DNA of 64,000 nucleotides from Gordionus sp. m RMFG-2023 (lineage: Eukaryota > Nematomorpha > Gordioida > Chordodea > Parachordodidae). Shown in pieces: positions 22,478 to 34,100 of this stretch. Within the stretch, counting starts at the first letter, position 1; each line of letters starts with the position of its first letter. Position numbers and translations under genes: made by a program. The notes below the pieces were generated by a model that saw only the letters and a list, made by a program, of their open reading frames with translations, did not search any database and was not told the DNA's origin. The stretch covers positions 30,295,561 through 30,359,560 of the forward strand of contig NC_088775.1 of the NCBI RefSeq assembly GCF_954871325.1, given 5' to 3'.

Positions 22478-25353
22478 TTAAGTTATAAAATCTTTTAAAT
22501 AAGAAGGTTTTTGTTTAATTCTTGATGGTCTGAAAGGTATCTTACTATTTTTACTTATGTCTACACTTCCCTCTTTACAAGAATTCTTAGGGTCACTTTC
22601 ATAATATTTAAATCTATTATAACATTCCCTTTTTCGTAATTGGTCTATATGTCTTCTTACTACACCTTTATCCGTATTAACTTGGAACATGATGTCACTC
22701 TCTTTGTGCGTGATGTTGCCTTTGCACCACGTGTCATCACTCTGTTTCTTGTACCAAACGAAGTCTCCTATATTAAAGGTTCGATTTCTCGGTAGCGATA
22801 TGTTGACTTTATTAATTTTATCCTCCAATGGTTTCAATAAGTTCCACTTTATTCTAATATCGCGGTTAAACACTCTTTTGGATGGTGTGACACCTGTAGT
22901 ACCATTCGGTGTGTTTCTGTAGTTAAACAAGAATCTGTCCAGTGCAGTTTCTAAGTCAATTTTTATGTTTCTTTTCATGTGAGCTTTGAAAGTTCTCACC
23001 ATACGTTCAGCTTGTCCATTAGATTGTTGATGGTAGGCGGATGTTAGTACATGTTTTATTCCATAGTTACTACAAAATATCTCAAAGTCTTTGCTTGTAA
23101 AGTTGGTACCGTTATCTGTAACAATGGTTTCAGGTATGCCAAATAACGAAATAGTTTTATAAATTTCTTTCAACGTGAATTCAGTCGTGATGTTTTTTAC
23201 AGGAACTATATTGGAAATTTACTATAGGCATCGACGATTATTAACCAATTTTTTGTAAAAAATGGACCCGCATAGTCTACGTGAATCCTTTTAAAAGGTT
23301 TAGTCACCAATACCCATGGATTTTGTATTTTCTTTGGATTGTCGTGAAAAATATTACAATCGTCGCAACTTCTAACTTCCAAATCAATGTCGTTGACCAT
23401 ACCAGACCACCACATGCGATCTTTGGCTAAGGATTTAATTTTACCTGCTCCCATGTGACCTTCATGTAATGCCTTTAATATGTTCTTTCTCAGAATTGTT
23501 GGAATTATTATTTTGTTGCTTTTGTACAGACAATTTTTAATAATACTAAGTTCATATTCAATATTTTCATAAGTTTTGTTTTTAATAGGCACATTATTTC
23601 TTATATTATTAATAACTTGAGATAATTCAAAATCTTTAGACATTTCATCACGTATTCGGTCAAAACTAAGAGGTATATCGCCAAAGTCATTTATAATTGC
23701 GATATCATCAATAACGTCATCATCAATTACTTGTGGTAATCTTGAGAGGCAATCAGGAACAACATTGTATTTACCAGCTTTATATCTGATGTTAAAGTCG
23801 TAACTCCCCAAAATTATATTCCACTTCTGTAATCTTAAGGACATGGTACTATTATCTTTGAGCCCTTTGGTGAAAATATGGATTAACGGCTTGTGGTCCG
23901 TTACAATAGTGAACTTAGTCCCTATCAAGTATTCTTGAAATCTCTTGATAGCAAACATAATGGCCAGAGCTTCACGCTCAATATTGGTATAATTTATCTC
24001 GAACTTTGCTAAAGTTCTCGACGCAAAAGCTATTGGTTTTTCTTTGCCATCTTTTCGGTGTGAAACAAAACAGCTCCTAAACCTCTTTTATATGCATCAG
24101 TCGCAATTCCGATAGGTAATTCAGGATTAAAGTACATCAAAGCTGGAGGAAGACTAATCAACGTCTTAAGATCATCAAAACTTTTCGAGTGTTCTAAATT
24201 CCACTCCCATTTTTCCTTGTTGACAATCTTGTATTAAGGATCAGCTATTTCAGCAAAGTTGTTCAAAAATTTTCTGTAGTAGCCTGCCATACCCAGAAAC
24301 GTTGACAATTCAGCAGCTGATTTTGATTCCGGCATTCTAACGATCGCCTCGTTCTTGTCATGGTTGGGTGGATCCTATTGGCGTCGATATCGTGTCCTAA
24401 GAACCTCAGACTTTTTTGAAGAATAAGCTTTTTGCAAAATTAGGCACTAAGCCATAAGATAATATTCTTTCAAAAACTCTTTTTATGTTGTTGAAATGAG
24501 CTTCGTCACTACTTCCCGTTATTAATAGGTCATCAATATAAAAGATGACATCTTTCATGTCACCGAAAACATAATCTGTTGAAAAACTGCAGAAGAAGTC
24601 TAGTAAACCGGTAGTATCCCCTGTGTGTAGATATGGTTAATATGTTTCTGCAGTTTATGTCAATGGGGATTTGTAAGAAAGCGTCTTTGAATCGATCTTG
24701 CTGAATTTCTTCCCCTCCTTGAGCTTAGCTATAAGATCGTTTATTCTTGGAAGTAGGTATCTGAAATCTTCAAGAGCAGGATTAACAGTGTCTTTGAAAT
24801 CGGCGCAAACCCTAACGCTCCCATTTTCTTTGTAGACAGCGGTTATAGGACTTGCCCATCGAACATCCGTCACCGGCTCAATGACTCCATCTACTATCCA
24901 TCTCGTAAGTTCTCTAGTAACAGAGTCTATTTTTGAATAAGGTAACCGTCTAGGTGGTATGATTTTCGGTTTGGCGTCATTACGTAGATATATCTTGACA
25001 TTCCCTTTGTTGATCGGTTTTTTAGTCAGTTTAGATTCGCAATCTTTTATTAATTTCTTTATATAAATTTGTTCAAAATATTGCGAAAGGCATTAATCCA
25101 CATACGTCCCAATAACGCATTTTTATTAGATTTAACGACCACGGCCTGCAAGTGTTTGGTGATACCTTCGTAGGACTTGAGTGACGCCAATAATTTTAAT
25201 TAAGTTTCCATCATAAGCTGTGAGTTGTAGAGTGGACTTTTTAAGATCTTTAATACCTATTTGTTTAGCCATATCATGAGGTATGATTGTGAATTTAGAT
25301 CCAGTATCGACTTGCATTGTAACGGTAACATCGTTTATTTTTAAGGAAGTCAT
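22478..25353 (-). pseudogene. Gypsy pol region (protease, RT, RNase H, integrase), broken
   Basis: Parts in order from the right: an aspartic protease with the VDTGS motif near 25300; reverse transcriptase from about 25000 to 24000, with an N-terminal stretch WASPITAVYKENGSVRVC typical of Ty3; RNase H with the TDHKPL motif near 23890; and integrase from about 23550, with an HHCC zinc domain (HEGHMGAGK ... CDDC) and a catalytic core ending in the acidic YHQQSNGQAERMV region near 23020. Family and order are clear. The gene is broken and treated as a fossil. Confidence 0.9.
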
Positions 25354-25382
25354 AAATGCATTGTCATTGAGTTTATGCTCGG

Positions 25383-26160
25383 TTAAATTGTTGATATTAA
25401 AATCACTATCATTATTATTTTGTGTAACATCATTTTTATTTCCACAATCTCTTCAATATTCATATTGCAATTGTTGCTATTACTTTGGCTCTGATCATGA
25501 TATTGTATTTGTTTTCTTAGATATGTATTGTTTCCACCATCTCTATTATTGTTATGCCAGGCATTATTTCTACCATAATTGTTAGAATTGCTATTATCGT
25601 GCCACCTGGAGTTTCTTCCGTTATAGTTTGAATTGTTGTTGTTTTGCCAGGCATTGTTTCTATCATAATTGTTTGCATTATTGTTATTGTGCCACATGGA
25701 GTTTCTTCCGTTATAGTTTGAATTGTTGTTCGAGGATTGGTTATTACGAAAATTTCTAGAGTTACCCTCACTGTCTCGAAAATTATTGTTTTGATAGTTT
25801 CGGCTAGCATTATCATTAGGTCTAAAATCATTATAATTCCTCTTCTTAAAATCAAAATTTTCCCTACGAGTGTTACGTCCATTACAATTAAAATTATTTT
25901 CTCTAAAATTATTACGTTCATTATTATTAGAATTATTCTCATAATTACTAAAAGTATTTTTGCATGGTATTTTATCAATATTTGAATTAGAATTTTTTTT
26001 ATTTTTATCCAATTTTTTATCATTGTCTACATAATTTGTATCGCTAACGTCTGGTTTAATATTGCTACCATCTAATTCAACTCCTAATTTCATCATCTCA
26101 TCTACAGTCCAGTCCTTATGCTTATTCAACTTCCTTCTGATATGATCGTTTAAAGTAGAC
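25383..26160 (-). pseudogene. Gypsy gag, C-terminal part
   Basis: Very Asn/Arg-rich with repeated NGRNS-W-H units, probably a nucleic-acid-binding tail replacing the usual zinc knuckle. The N-terminal part of gag lies beyond the nested element (29031-29347). The first residues of the local open frame come from the nested LTR and not from gag. Confidence 0.75.
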
Positions 26161-26605
26161 AATAAAATAACTCTCAATAATATATTAATATTGTTTCTCA
26201 ATAATCGCACCGATTATTATTATAACTTATAATTTCTCAATAATCTCACTGATTATTATTATAACTTAATATTATTGGTTAGAATTTTGAACATTTTACT
26301 ACTTTTGAATATTTCTTTATTTTATAACTTTTTCTTCAATTAATTCCAATATAAAAAAATTGTAATAATTCTATTAATGAATACAAAACATTCGTTTCTT
26401 TGTTTTACAATTATTATATCCCTCCGCGTTAATTCTTTATCCAATCAATATAAACAAAAATCAATATTTTTTTATATTTCTAAATATATATTAATAATTG
26501 ATTGACATTTATAATTTAATAATAATAATATTGATAAATATATATATATATAATATATCAACATATATGAAATATCCACTACAAATATATAAGAAATATA
26601 TAACA
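26161..26605 (-). repeat. 3' LTR of the nested gag-only element
   Basis: Pairs with 28587-29030. Both start TGTTATATATTTC on the element's strand. The two short frames starting MRLLRNNINI are translations of this LTR and not genes. Confidence 0.9.
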
Positions 26606-27339
26606 CGACCGCCAAAAAAAAACCAAGACGGAATAATAAAAAAATATGTGAACTTGAAATTTCTATATTTATTCAATATCTTTGTCCTCTTTCAACATCT
26701 CATTTTCTTCAGTCTCCATACAAGTATATTTCTTTTGTAAACCCATATTATCGTTCATTTTAATCACGGTCGAACTCATTTTGGTAGCCTTGTCACTGAT
26801 ATTTGACATCTTAGTATAATATTTATATTTATCTTCCATAATTGAATTTGTTCCGACCACGGTTTTAGCTTGTATTCCATTTGTTCTTTTAAACTTTCCA
26901 TCATAATTATGCGGTGTCTATGGTCTATTCCCATATTGTTTTTGACATTTTTATGAGTTGAATGACATTTATTTTAATCTCATTGTCAATATAATTAATA
27001 TTCATACCTAAATTCATCTCAGAATTTAAAGGTCTCTGAATTTCATTTATGTTTTTATTTAAAATTTCCCGTGGATATATATCACTCATTTGATTACAAT
27101 AATCCTTTTTATTCAGATTACTGTTTAATTTAAAATTTTTTATTTCATCAAAATGACAATAAAAATTTCTAACATTACAACTCTTTTTATTCGAGTTAAA
27201 TTTCAATGTATAATCTTCATTCCCATGATGATTATCTATTTTAATATTTATATCCACAAAATTTTTAATAAAATTATATATATCACAAATTTTAATACTC
27301 TCTAAAATTAATTTTATTTTAATATGATTCCCTTTCAAA

Positions 27340-28351
27340 TCATATAGTCACTGTAATCCACTCACACTTTGAATACAATTGATAGCAATGTGTCCCATTT
27401 CTTCACATCGGAAACACATTCTGTCATGATCTGTATTGTTATTTTCAATTTTATCCACATTTTTAATCGACGGATTTTGTATACTTCTAACCACCTATTA
27501 ATCACTACCGAAGTTCTTTGCGGAAAACCACTTTTAAAATTTGCTTCTTTAACCATGCAATTTCGTTTAATATGTCATACGAAAAAACATCTATGACACA
27601 CAATGTCATTTTTTTCACTTGGTTTTGCATTACCATTCTCATTTATTTTTCGGTCTCTTGAATAACAATTTTTACCGATATGTCCTCTTCTTCCACAGAG
27701 TTCACAACTTTCAATTATATTATTATTTTTAATTTTTAAGTTGGACACATCTCTGGACAAAACTTTCATGTTTTCTCTCATTTCTCTAATTTCACATAAA
27801 ATTAGAGATTCTTCCGTACTTTGTCTCAAAGTACTATTTTTATTATAATTTTTTACAATTTCAACAGGTTTCTCAATTAAAACCTCTGAAATTTTTTTTT
27901 TAAATTCAATCACTATTGAATTTAATTTTTTATTGATATCCTCTGATATATTATTATTCTGAGGAAAATTAAATACTTCACCAGTATCTAAATTTCCTCG
28001 GATTTTTCCTCCGGCATAATATTCTTTTTATTATTTAATTTTTTTAATTCTAACAAAATTAAATGTAAGCTATTTTGGATATCCTCAGAAATATCTGGAG
28101 ATTTCAATTAAATTTTCAGTATTAGTATTTTTTATATCATTTTCTTTATTTTTAATAGATCTTCTTTTTATTTTCTTAATTGCATGTTTCATTATAATCA
28201 AAGTTACATAAAACACAAAAAAAATTACTGCAGTAATGATATTATTAGTTACATCCACTTTATTAAACTTTGAATTAAATATTTTATTAAAATGATCCTT
28301 ATAACTCTGCATTTTATCAAAATCAGGCTTACTAACAAAAGAAAAAGCCAT
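27340..28351 (-). pseudogene. Gag-like region of the nested element: hydrophobic segment and three CCHC knuckles
   Basis: From the right: an 88-residue open part (28085-28351) with a hydrophobic run (about residues 37-54, IITAVIFFVFYVTLIIM) followed by a basic cluster, which looks like a membrane segment. Then come a Glu/Lys/Asn-rich region and CCHC knuckles near 27690 (CELCGRRGHIGKNC), near 27580 (CHRCFFVCHIKRNC) and near 27400 (CFRCEEMGHIAINC). Knuckles of this type bind RNA in gag nucleocapsids. A membrane segment is unusual for gag. Treated as a fossil and not reassembled. Confidence 0.7.
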
Positions 28352-28586
28352 AATTTCATTAAAAAAAACTTAAAAATCCTTTAAAAAAATTAAATCTTCA
28401 AAAATCTAAAAGTAATTGCGTTGTGTAAATAAAAAAAACAAATTTCTTACCTTTTATAAATCCAGAATCCAGTAATGTTTTTAGGAACCCGGTCCTCGAA
28501 AATCTTTTTCTTGATTAATAAATTCTGAAATTTTCTTAACAAAATCACCCTAATAAGAGTTAACGTATCTTGGTCAGTCGGTACCA

Positions 28587-29030
28587 ATAAAATAACTCTC
28601 AATAATATATTAATATTGTTTCTCAATAATCTCACCGATTATTATTATAACTTATAATTTCTCAATAATCTCACTGATTATTATTATAACTTAATATTAT
28701 TGGTTAGAATTTTGAACATTTTACTACTTTTTAACATTTCTTTATTTTATAACTTTTTCTTCAATTAATTCCAATATAAAAAAATTGTAATAATTCTATT
28801 AATGAATACAAAACATTCGTTTCTTTGTTTTACAATTATTATATCCCTCCGCGTTAATTCTTTATCCAATCAATATAAACAAAAATCAATATTTTTTTAT
28901 ATTTCTAAATATATATTAATAATTGATTGACATTTATAATTTAATAATAATAATATTGATAAATATATATATATATAATATATCAACATATATGAAATAT
29001 CCACTACATATATATAAGAAATATATAACA
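28587..29030 (-). repeat. 5' LTR of the nested gag-only element
   Basis: See 26161-26605. The putative primer-binding site lies immediately left of it on the plus strand. Confidence 0.9.
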
Positions 29031-29347
29031 GTTATCAATTTCTCCTTAATTCTACTGTCATCTAGGAAATTGCACTTCTTATGTAATTTATGTATTCTAT
29101 AGAAAAATGTATAAAAAAACTCGTCGTCACATTGTACCACTAAGTTAAAATTTTTTATACTTAAATTTATATCTTCCCTCGGAATTAATAACTTGAGTTT
29201 ATTAAAAACAACCTTATAATCTTTTAATTGTGCCTTTGAACACATGGATGGAATTTTGTCATAAATGTCAATTGATAAGTTACCTAATAAGGTCCTAGCC
29301 TTAGATGCGTCAGACGCAATGTAATCCTCAAAGTATGTCTCAACCAT
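29031..29347 (-). pseudogene. Gypsy gag, N-terminal part
   Basis: Open reading with a capsid-like helical pattern (ARTLLGNL, YKVVFNKLKLLI, DEFFYTFFYRIHKL). The leader from here to 30380 holds degenerate repeats with the phrase gtcgtcaaaggaaatt (about 29760-29830) and otherwise A+T-rich sequence. Confidence 0.7.
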
Positions 29348-30380
29348 ATCAAGGTATGTGTCCGTTATCTCTCCAATAAGTTTTGGAAATCTGAGATACG
29401 GATCGCATATAGCAGTAAGTTTATTTTCACAATACTGATAAATACTAATATAGAATCGTCCCGCGGGGATTCAAATCTCTCAATTTTTAAATCCTTTAAT
29501 GGTAATTTTTAAATTTTAAAAATCTAATGTTACCAGAAAATAAATTTTAGCATGTTTCAGAAAATTTTGCATTGTCCATAATTAGCATTAAGTTTATTGT
29601 CCATAATAAAAATTTTACTTTAAGAAAATACTATATGTTTTAAGTTATGAATTTCATATCGAACAAAAAAAATTATGTTCATAGTCAAACGGAATTAAAT
29701 AATTCTTATGTCTTTAAATTTTATATTGTCAAAGCAATCAAAAAAAATCCTATGCATTTTGAGTCGTCAAAGGAAATTAGATAATTCAATCTCATTGAAT
29801 TTAAGTCGTCAAAGGAAATTGGATAATTCTTTAAATTTAAGTTTTTGAAAACTAGATTATTCTAAATCTCTAATTTTAAGTTATAAAAGAAAATAAGATA
29901 ATATTATGTCTTTATATTTAAATTATCAAAATAGATCAGAAAATAATAACATGAAAAAATGTGTAATTCGTATTCAATTTATATACTATAACTTGTAGCA
30001 TAATAAGCGTATCAAAATATAAATTGGCGTAAAATTGTAAGTTTTAACATTTTGTGATCACGCAATCTATGAACATAAAGTTCTTACCTTGAATAATATG
30101 CGGTCTCCCATTCATTAACATATAATTGCGTAGCATCACAACCACACATATCACGAGCATATGTGCGATGAAAATAGTGTCCGGCAAATTAATCGCCTTA
30201 AATTCAAACATTAAAAAAAAAATTTTTTTTTAACCTTTTGTATATGTATATATCAGAATAATATTTGATTATTTTTTTTTTTAATAAAAAGACAAGTCAT
30301 CTCCTTCCAATTTAATTTTATTTTTACTTTTTTTTAATTTAAGGCAAATTTTATATATTTTATTTTATTTTTACAAAAAC

Positions 30381-30394
30381 GTGCCGGGGCACCA
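30381..30394 (-). other. Gypsy primer-binding site
   Basis: On the element's strand the sequence immediately after the 5' LTR reads TGGTGCCCCGGCAC. The complement ends in ACCA, as a tRNA 3' end would. I did not assign the tRNA species. Confidence 0.8.
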
Positions 30395-30614
30395 TGAAGG
30401 AAACAAGTTACTTTTTGAGTTTTAAATTAATTTTATTTCTTCTTTTAAAAAATCAAATAATAATAATAATATGTATAACAATCAACTGGTATATATAATA
30501 AAACATTTCAGTAGATATTCAAATTAATACTCAATTAACATTAAAATAAATTATTTCAACTGATCACAAATTTAAATTAACATCACAATAAATGTTAATT
30601 GAACACAATTAACA
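30395..30614 (-). repeat. 5' LTR of the Gypsy element
   Basis: Pairs with 21803-22031. It is followed by the right copy of the cctag duplication (30615-30619). Confidence 0.9.
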
Positions 30615-30649
30615 CCTAGAGATATAAAATATTAATAATTTGTAATATT

Positions 30650-30870
30650 TAGTAAATAATGTATTACTTTTTGGTTTTAATATGGCCTCCCATAGTTGCA
30701 TAGAAAATTTAAGTTATAGGATCATCTGTTTGTATAAAATAAATAAATAAAATCAACAATAGTAAATAATGTATTACTATTTGGTTTTAATATGGCCTCC
30801 TATAGTTGCATAGAAAATTTAAGTTATAGGATCATCTGTTTGTATAAAATAAATAAATAAATTAAACAAA
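30650..30870. repeat. Two-copy tandem repeat, about 115 bp, in Helitron-like copy D
   Basis: The block agtaaataatgtattac ... gttgcatagaaaatttaag ... gtataaaataaataaata occurs at about 30652 and 30764. The 16-bp tgacatgacgtagcga repeats of the family follow (30890-30955). Confidence 0.8.
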
Positions 30871-30977
30871 TAAAAAATAAATAAATACGTACCGATGACA
30901 TGACGTAACGATGACATGACGTAGCGATGACATGACGTCACAATGACGTAGTGAGGATTTCGGAAAATTATAATATA

Positions 30978-31049
30978 CCGGGGTGGCCTAATGGGTAAGA
31001 TGTACGATTGGAAACACGAGTATGAACAAAGACGCAGGTTCAATCCTGG
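30978..31049 (+). promoter_or_regulatory. tRNA-like Pol III promoter at the LINE's first base
   Basis: The A box tggcctaatggg (30984-30995) begins at position +7 of the element. The B box ggttcaatcc (31037-31046) begins at +60, 41 bases after the A box. Both fit the tRNA consensus (TRGYNNANNNGG and GGTTCRANNCC) and lie at tRNA-like positions relative to the element start. A T-arm-like cagg/cctg pairing is only partial, and no good acceptor stem forms, so it resembles a SINE head more than a functional tRNA gene. Confidence 0.75.
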
Positions 31050-31323
31050 TAAGTAACAAAAACTTTCAAAGTTTTTCTTCGATGACTGATGTGTAAAGAC
31101 ATATGATATGATGAATTTCGGAGCTTAGAGATGATACCCCGGTCACCGACAAGCCTGGACAACGGGGTGCTAAGGATACCTGTCCAATAAACAAAATGAC
31201 AGAAATAAATGGAAATATGAATATGAAAGCTAGGGCGTTCTCTCCATGCGACGCGCAGGGTGTAGACCTCCATCCTGTGAAAAGTAAAGTAAAGGTCAAA
31301 GCAAAGTAGACAAGACTGGCAGT

Positions 31324-34100
31324 TTGAATATTGGGACGCTTAAAGGTAAGACGAGAGAATTGGCATCAATGTTGAACAAGAGAAAAGTTGATATAGCGTG
31401 CATACAAGAGACGAAATGGAAAGGACAGAAAACTTTGATGATTAGAGATGGGTATAAATTGTACTATAATGGACTTGTTAGCAATAGGAACGGTGTCGGC
31501 ATCATCCTCAGCCAAGACCTAACCTCTTCAGTAGTAGAAGTCAACAGGATCTCTGATAGACTAATGAAGATAAAACTCTGCATTAGTCAATCAATACTAC
31601 ACATCCTATCAGTATATGCTCCTCAAACGGGTTGCAAGGAAGAAGAGAAAGATGACTTTAGAGCTATCCTTGATGAAGCTGTAATGGAAATCCCTAAGGA
31701 TGACCTAGTCATAATTGGTGGTGACTTAAATGCGCATGTGGGGAAAGCAAGAGATAGCTACAAAAGGCATCATGGTGGTTTTGGATATGGAGAAAGGAAT
31801 GATGAAGGAGAGCACGAAATTTGCGCAAGCCTTCGCCCTTGCCTTAACCAACACCTACTATAGGAAAAAAGACAGTCATTTGATAACATATGAAAGTGGT
31901 AGGAATACACAGATAGATTACATGCTAATCTCTCGCAGAAGATTAAAAGATGTAATAGACTGCAAAGTCATCCCAGGAGAAGATATCGCCGCGCAACACA
32001 AGCTACTAATCATGGATTTAAAAATCTCAAATAAATCCACTCAAAATAAGATAAAACTGAAACCATGCATCAAATGGGGCAAATTAAAAACAATGACAGA
32101 TGCCTTTGCAATCAATGCAAACATTGAAACAATAAATTGCTCACAAGTCAGTAAAAAATCTGGACAGACCTTTCATCCAGATTAATAGACACTGCAAAAT
32201 CGACGCTAGGCTTGACAAGAGGAGGCAACAAATCACACAAAGAACTATGGTGGTGGAATCAAGAGGTACAAACCACTATACAGGAGAAAAAAGCCCTTTA
32301 TAAAATATGGTACAAATCCAAAAATGCAGATGACAAGTCAAGATACAAAAAATCCAAGAGATTAGCTACAAAGGCGGTGGCTAGAGCCAAATCTATGGCA
32401 TACGATGACATGTACGAAGATCTACATACCAAATAAGGGTAAAATAAAATATACAGATTAGCCAAACAGCGAGAAAAGAACTCTAGGGATATAAACGGAG
32501 CTCCGAAAGTAATCAAAAATAAAGATAAGAAATTGATAATAAAGGAAAAAGAAATAATGAACAGATGGAAAGAATATTTTCAGGAGCTTCTCAACTTTAA
32601 TTCCCACATATTGCATCTCGACGAACACTCCCCTTGTCAAAACCTTGTACAACCTATAACAGAACAAGAAATAATCACATGCCTCAAGCATATGAAAAAC
32701 AACAAAGCTAGGGGTCCAGACGATATTCCAGTAGAAAGCCTTAAAGCACTAGGAGATGATGGAATACATCTCCTCACAAATCTGTACAATAAAATATTTG
32801 GAAATGAAGAGGTTCCCCAAAAATGGAGGCAGAGCTATCTAGTTCCTATCTTCAAAAATAAAGGGGATCCACACAATTGTCAAAATTACAGGGGCATAAA
32901 ATTAATGTCACACTGTCTAAAACTATACGAAAAAATAATAGAAAAAAGATTAAGAGATATAATCGAAATAGGAGAGACTCAGTTTGGCTTTATGCCTGGA
33001 AGATCAACAACCGATGCTATCCATGCAATTAGGCAAATGAGTGAAAAATACAGGGAAAAGAACAAAAAGCTACACATGGTCTTTCTCGATTTAGAAAAGG
33101 CCTTCGATAGAATCCCAAGAAAACTTATCTGGTGGGCGCTACGCCACAAAAATGTTCCCGAAAAATATATAAGAATAATACAGGATATGTATATGGGACA
33201 TACAACAATGGTCCGTAGCACAACATGTACTTCAGCAGGCTTCACAATAGCCGAAGGAGTTCATCAAGGGTCGGCTCTCAGCCCACTTCTCTTCATTACA
33301 GTAATAGATGTATTAGCACAGTCTATTCCTCAAACAGTCCCGTGGAATATGATATTTGCAGATGATATTGTGATACTTGCCGAATCCAAGGATGAAATGA
33401 AAGAAAGGTTGGTGAATTGGATAAATATCCTAGAAACGCACGGATTAAAAGTAAATAGAGAAAAGACGGAGTATATGGTGATAGGAGGAGATGAAACGGA
33501 GAGTATTGATATAAATGATTGGCAGATATCCGCAATTGAAAGCTGCAAATATTTGGGCTCCACTATACAAACAAACGGCACAATAGAAAAAGAGATAAAG
33601 AGTAAGATTAATCAAGGGTGGTTAAAGTGGAGATCTTTATCTGGAGTGCTATTTGACAAAAGAATCCCACACAAATTAAAGGGAAAAATTTACAGTTCCA
33701 TAGTACAACCAACTATTCTATATAAATCGGAAACATGGCCAACCAAAGAATCAGACGAGAGAAGTCTACAAACTATGGAGATGAGAATGCTGAGGATGAT
33801 TGCTGGGGTAACAAGAAAGGATAAGGTGCGCAGTACAAGAATACATAATAGTTTAAAGGTAGTGCCCATTAAGACTAAGTTAATGGTAATGGGCACACAA
33901 TGAGAAGGCCTATGAACTACATAGGAAATAAAGTTGAAAGTTTGGAAGTGAGGGCAAACGTAAAAGAGGAAGGCCAAACTTCAATGGGGCCATAAAGTTA
34001 GAGCCAATATAAAGAAGTATAAAATAGATAAAAGAGATTGTATGAATAACATAAAGTGGAGAGAGATGTTGAAGGAGCTTACCACCAGAAAAGGTGAAAG
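31324..34100 (+). pseudogene. RTE LINE endonuclease-reverse transcriptase, frameshifted
   Basis: AP endonuclease: CIQETKWKG (about 31405), IIGGDLNAHVGK (about 31710) and, after a change of frame near 31800-31860, TQIDYMLISRR (about 31907) and the AAQHKLL histidine motif. A second frame change near 32190 returns to the first frame. Two stops lie near 32436-32445. RT: NKARGPDDIPVE, FGFMPGRSTTDAI, MVFLDLEKAFDRIPRK, GVHQGSALSP, catalytic FADD (about 33357) and LKVNREKTEYM, open from 32533 to 33903. After 33900 the C-terminal RGRP-type region is again out of frame. No ATG opens the endonuclease frame; it begins with a TTG in this copy. The protein resembles the 'craniofacial development protein 2-like' RTE proteins common in invertebrates. 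Confidence 0.9.

Larger units (their letters stand above)
26161..29030 (-). mobile_element. Non-autonomous, gag-only LTR element nested in Gypsy gag
   Basis: Two nearly identical LTRs of about 445 bp (26161-26605 and 28587-29030; four or five differences by eye, so about 99%) flank about 2 kb. A site ending in CCA on the plus strand (ggtcagtcggtacca, to 28586) next to the 5' LTR fits a tRNA primer-binding site. The interior encodes only gag-like parts: a short protein with a hydrophobic segment and a region with three CCHC knuckles. There is no protease, RT or integrase. It lies inside the Gypsy gag coding sequence. The flanking duplication is unclear. It is younger than its Gypsy host and broken in a few places. 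Confidence 0.85.
21803..30614 (-). mobile_element. Ty3/Gypsy LTR retrotransposon with a nested LTR element
   Basis: A fossil or recently silenced Ty3/Gypsy element on the minus strand. It has two LTRs of about 229 and 220 bp (TG...CA), a 5-bp duplication cctag (21798-21802 and 30615-30619), a primer-binding site next to the 5' LTR and a purine-rich stretch next to the 3' LTR. Part order along the minus strand is leader, gag, protease, reverse transcriptase, RNase H, integrase. The gag region is split by another LTR element (26161-29030). The coding region is broken in about half a dozen places. The LTRs differ mainly by short indels, so the insertion is fairly young. Confidence 0.93.

Noticed and set aside
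25517-26023. Second long frame overlapping Gypsy gag
   Set aside because: Its Ile/Thr-rich composition is the shifted reading of the Asn-rich gag repeats.
30978-31049. A functional tRNA gene
   Set aside because: A and B boxes are good, but acceptor and anticodon stems do not form a credible cloverleaf. It is better read as a SINE-type head.
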